Positions 63,365-64,000 of a stretch of 64,000 nucleotides of DNA are shown piece by piece. Source of the stretch: Caenorhabditis remanei (lineage: Eukaryota; Nematoda; Chromadorea; Rhabditida; Rhabditidae); the NCBI RefSeq assembly GCF_010183535.1, contig NC_071332.1, positions 17,298,001 through 17,362,000 of the forward strand. Reading direction: 5' to 3'. A program made the translations under genes and the position numbers. How positions within the stretch are numbered: the stretch's first letter is position 1; each line of letters begins with the position of its first letter. The notes below the pieces were generated by a model. It was given only the letters and a program-made list of their open reading frames with translations. It was not told the DNA's origin and searched no databases.

Positions 63365-64000
63365 TTCCATCGCCATATTTTTTTTTGCCTATTTTTTCCA
63401 TTTTTCTCCCAAAACCCCACAAAACGTGCGATTAATCCGGGTCCCCAAAGGTTCGCTCCGCTTTTTTTCAAATTTTTTGTATTTTTTTGTCTTCCGCAAC
63501 CCCTACACCAGCCATCTTGTCTTTTCCTTCTCTTGTTTCAGTTAATTTTTTTCTTGTGCCAACACAACATGGCGTCACCTAATAAAGATGTACGCAGCAA
63601 ATGGGATTATAGCGGTTGAGAAGGTTTTTTAAAATGCTTATTTTGGGAAAATTGGGAAAAGATGATGTGGGAGGGAAACCAAGGAATCTTTCAGATTTTC
63701 AGATTTTCAGGTACGGCGAGAGTCTAGATCGTTGCGGGATGGATGATGGAGATGGAGTCCGGAAGTTTGGCGATGATGAGGGTGTCTCAATGATTGAATA
63801 CATTAAAATTTATACTCAAATTTTAGAAAAATTCAAGAGCTACATTTTTGTAGTTGACCGCATTTTTAAGCAATTCGTACCATTTCGTGAAATACAACAG
63901 AAAAGCTGAAATGTGAGCTCCCAACTTCAAGTGGCCATTACTCGGTGAGGGAAAGGTCACACAAAAAGTGATTCACTACAAAAATAGACAGCTAGAATAG
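63365..64000. other. 3' flank of the neuropeptide-receptor gene
   Basis: Contains the polyadenylation signal (63581-63586). Beyond about 63840 it has inverted and direct copies of the ACAAAAA...CAACTACAAAAAT dispersed motif. No further gene supported before the window ends. Confidence 0.5.
63581..63586 (+). terminator. polyadenylation signal of the neuropeptide-receptor gene
   Basis: AATAAA about 217 bases after the stop codon, the first such hexamer in the sense strand after the gene. Confidence 0.6.

Noticed and set aside
63616..63909. 97-codon plus-strand ORF after the receptor gene
   Set aside because: Lies in the presumed 3' UTR and flank and runs into a dispersed repeat; no recognisable domain.

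Overview
The window is nematode DNA, almost certainly from a Caenorhabditis species. Evidence: many short introns (about 42-60 nt) with GTAAG donors and TTTTCAG/TTTGCAG acceptors; a tandem family of F-box/FTH-type (fbxa-like) genes; nematode-specific seven-transmembrane chemoreceptors; AT-rich spacers full of small palindromic and dispersed repeats. I cannot name the species. All exon coordinates were derived by eye from splice signals, reading frame and comparison between paralogues.

Layout. (1) 1-22.7 kb, minus strand: eight related F-box genes in a row, each with a 71-nt first exon (start of the F-box), a large second exon and a short third exon. The first is cut by the window edge. The third is a pseudogene. 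(2) 3806-13494: a 9,689-bp Ty3/gypsy-like LTR retrotransposon on the plus strand has inserted into exon 2 of that pseudogene. It has 434-bp LTRs that look identical, a 4-bp target duplication (ACCG), a tRNA-Gln-type primer-binding site and a G-rich polypurine tract. Its long ORF joins Gag, an envelope-like glycoprotein with one C-terminal membrane anchor, an aspartic protease and only the first part of reverse transcriptase. The rest of pol is missing. (3) 22.9-27.8 kb, minus strand: two chemoreceptor GPCR genes. (4) 28.3-31.1 kb, plus: a secreted Ser/Thr-rich, mucin-like protein with a Cys-containing C-terminal domain. (5) 31.2-36.3 kb, minus: a PPP1R21 (KLRAQ protein) orthologue, convergent with the previous gene. 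(6) 36.6-41.2 kb, minus: a phf-10 (PHF10/BAF45a, PBAF subunit) orthologue with a SAY domain, two PHD fingers and an apparent alternative short 3' end. It lies about 320 bp upstream of the PPP1R21 gene on the same strand, so the two may form an operon. (7) 41.2-59.8 kb: about 18.7 kb with no gene I can support, but with foldback elements, a 118-bp tandem repeat and many short dispersed repeats. (8) 59.9-63.4 kb, plus: a rhodopsin-like neuropeptide receptor (npr-like) gene. A near-copy of the end of its first exon lies 3.3 kb upstream.

Two local repeat families divide the right part of the window. A CpG-rich CGCGTCAAAGGCGCGCC motif fills the introns of the PPP1R21 and phf-10 genes (31.8-40.3 kb). 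A TTACAGTGACAAA motif fills 44.5-63 kb. Neither was seen in the F-box array.

The strongest candidates for something new are the envelope-within-polyprotein, pol-deleted retroelement with identical LTRs, the duplicated candidate first exon of the neuropeptide receptor, and the two locally confined repeat families.
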